Assembly (NCBI GenBank): GCA_963842515.1
Contig: CAWJGO010000005.1
Location: forward strand, 186,001-250,000
Length of the DNA stretch: 64,000 nt
Direction of reading: 5' to 3'
Origin: CADEED01 sp963842515
GTDB lineage: Bacteria; Pseudomonadota; Gammaproteobacteria; Steroidobacterales; Steroidobacteraceae
A model generated the notes under the pieces. The model was not told where the DNA came from. It made no database searches and saw nothing but the letters and a program-made list of their open reading frames with translations. Position 1 is the stretch's first letter. Each line of letters opens with the position of its first letter. The position numbers and the translations under genes are program-made. This document shows positions 63,677 to 64,000 of the stretch, piece after piece.

Positions 63677-64000
63677 TGGTTCGCGCACCTTAGCTGCACG
63701 GGCTCGGATTCCACGTCGAGGTTGACCGCGGTCAGCGCGCCGCCCCATACGCAGCCGGTATCGAGCGCCAGCAGGTCGCGGCGCCGTTTGAAACCCAGCG
63801 TGGACCAGTGACCGCACACCACGCGCACCTCGGCGCTCTTGCGCGCAGGGACGTCGAACCAGGGATACAGGTCTTCGGGCTGCTCGCCCGGCGCCCCCTT
63901 CGCCTTGAGATCGACCGTGCCATCGCGCTGGCAGAAGCGCATGCGCGTGAATACGTTGATGACGAAACGCAGTCGGTCCATGCCACGCAAGGACTCGTTC
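63652..64000 (-). CDS. apaH: Symmetrical diadenosine tetraphosphatase, 3' part
   Basis: Only the C-terminal ~115 residues are in the window; the gene continues past the right edge. SLRGMDRLRFVINVFTRMRF, VVCGHWSTLGF and LALDTGCVWGGALTAVNLD are diagnostic of ApaH. Hydrolyses Ap4A to two ADP. Confidence 0.93.
   Translation of the reverse strand, partial: NESLRGMDRLRFVINVFTRMRFCQRDGTVDLKAKGAPGEQPEDLYPWFDVPARKSAEVRVVCGHWSTLGFKRRRDLLALDTGCVWGGALTAVNLDVESEPVQLRCANHQVPGGKG

Overview
The window looks like chromosomal DNA of a GC-rich gammaproteobacterium. The best evidence is the block rpiA / EVE protein / 5-formyl-THF cyclo-ligase / 6S RNA / zapA / zapB-like / ygfB / pepP / ubiH / ubiI (11.4-18.7 kb), a classic gammaproteobacterial arrangement. 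Two-subunit glycine decarboxylase, a Sua5-type TsaC, a kynurenine-to-quinolinate cluster and plant-polymer glycosidases would fit the Steroidobacter/Nevskia/Xanthomonas side of the class; that placement is inference. No tRNA, rRNA, CRISPR array, phage or intact insertion sequence is visible.

Layout. 0-3.1 kb: a 32-bp inverted repeat, a secreted serine hydrolase and a frameshifted GH51 arabinofuranosidase. 3.4-11.4 kb: one leftward operon (membrane-fusion adaptor, ABC ATPase, two FtsX-type permeases, sigma-54 response regulator, histidine kinase, acetyltransferase) preceded by a sigma-54 promoter and a palindromic enhancer-like site. 11.4-19.6 kb: the rpiA-6S-ubi block plus a DMT exporter. 19.6-25.6 kb: a deletion scar joining an alcohol dehydrogenase start to an MFS end, an SDR-SnoaL fusion, an MFS exporter, phhB, ispG and a secreted SnoaL-like protein. 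25.6-30.5 kb: a tandem glycine riboswitch and gcvT-gcvH-gcvPA-gcvPB. 30.5-36.6 kb: dgkA, a double-protease HtrA/Nma111-like protein, tsaC, small proteins, slyX and a repeat-rich RcnB-like protein. 36.7-48.8 kb: a second frameshifted glycosidase-like gene, a DODA-type dioxygenase, NfeD/flotillin, an ECF sigma factor with a membrane partner, AI-2E transporter, Ycf46-like ATPase, ODC-like decarboxylase, DUF882, HIT and TfoX proteins. 48.8-56.2 kb: yyaL diverging from rlmI-lgt-thyA-SET-dioxygenase-folA, then an FKBP isomerase. 56.3-59 kb: a large secreted beta-helix protein. 59-63 kb: kmo-kynU-cyclase-haaO. The right edge holds a lipoprotein and the 3' end of apaH.

How parts work together. Glycine cleavage (under riboswitch control), 5-formyl-THF cyclo-ligase, ThyA and FolA form a one-carbon/folate theme. 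The kynurenine genes give quinolinate for NAD. Genes are tightly packed with many 4-nt NTGA overlaps.

Least expected items: a four-copy double-hairpin repeat with compensatory stem changes; a GGGG-N-CCCC palindrome family sitting on stop codons; a strongly promoted 15-residue Lys/Ala-only peptide; about ten starts with a -10-like box only 6-9 nt upstream and no Shine-Dalgarno (possible leaderless mRNAs), two of them sharing one bidirectional box; and a probable CTG start inside an NTGA-coupled operon.
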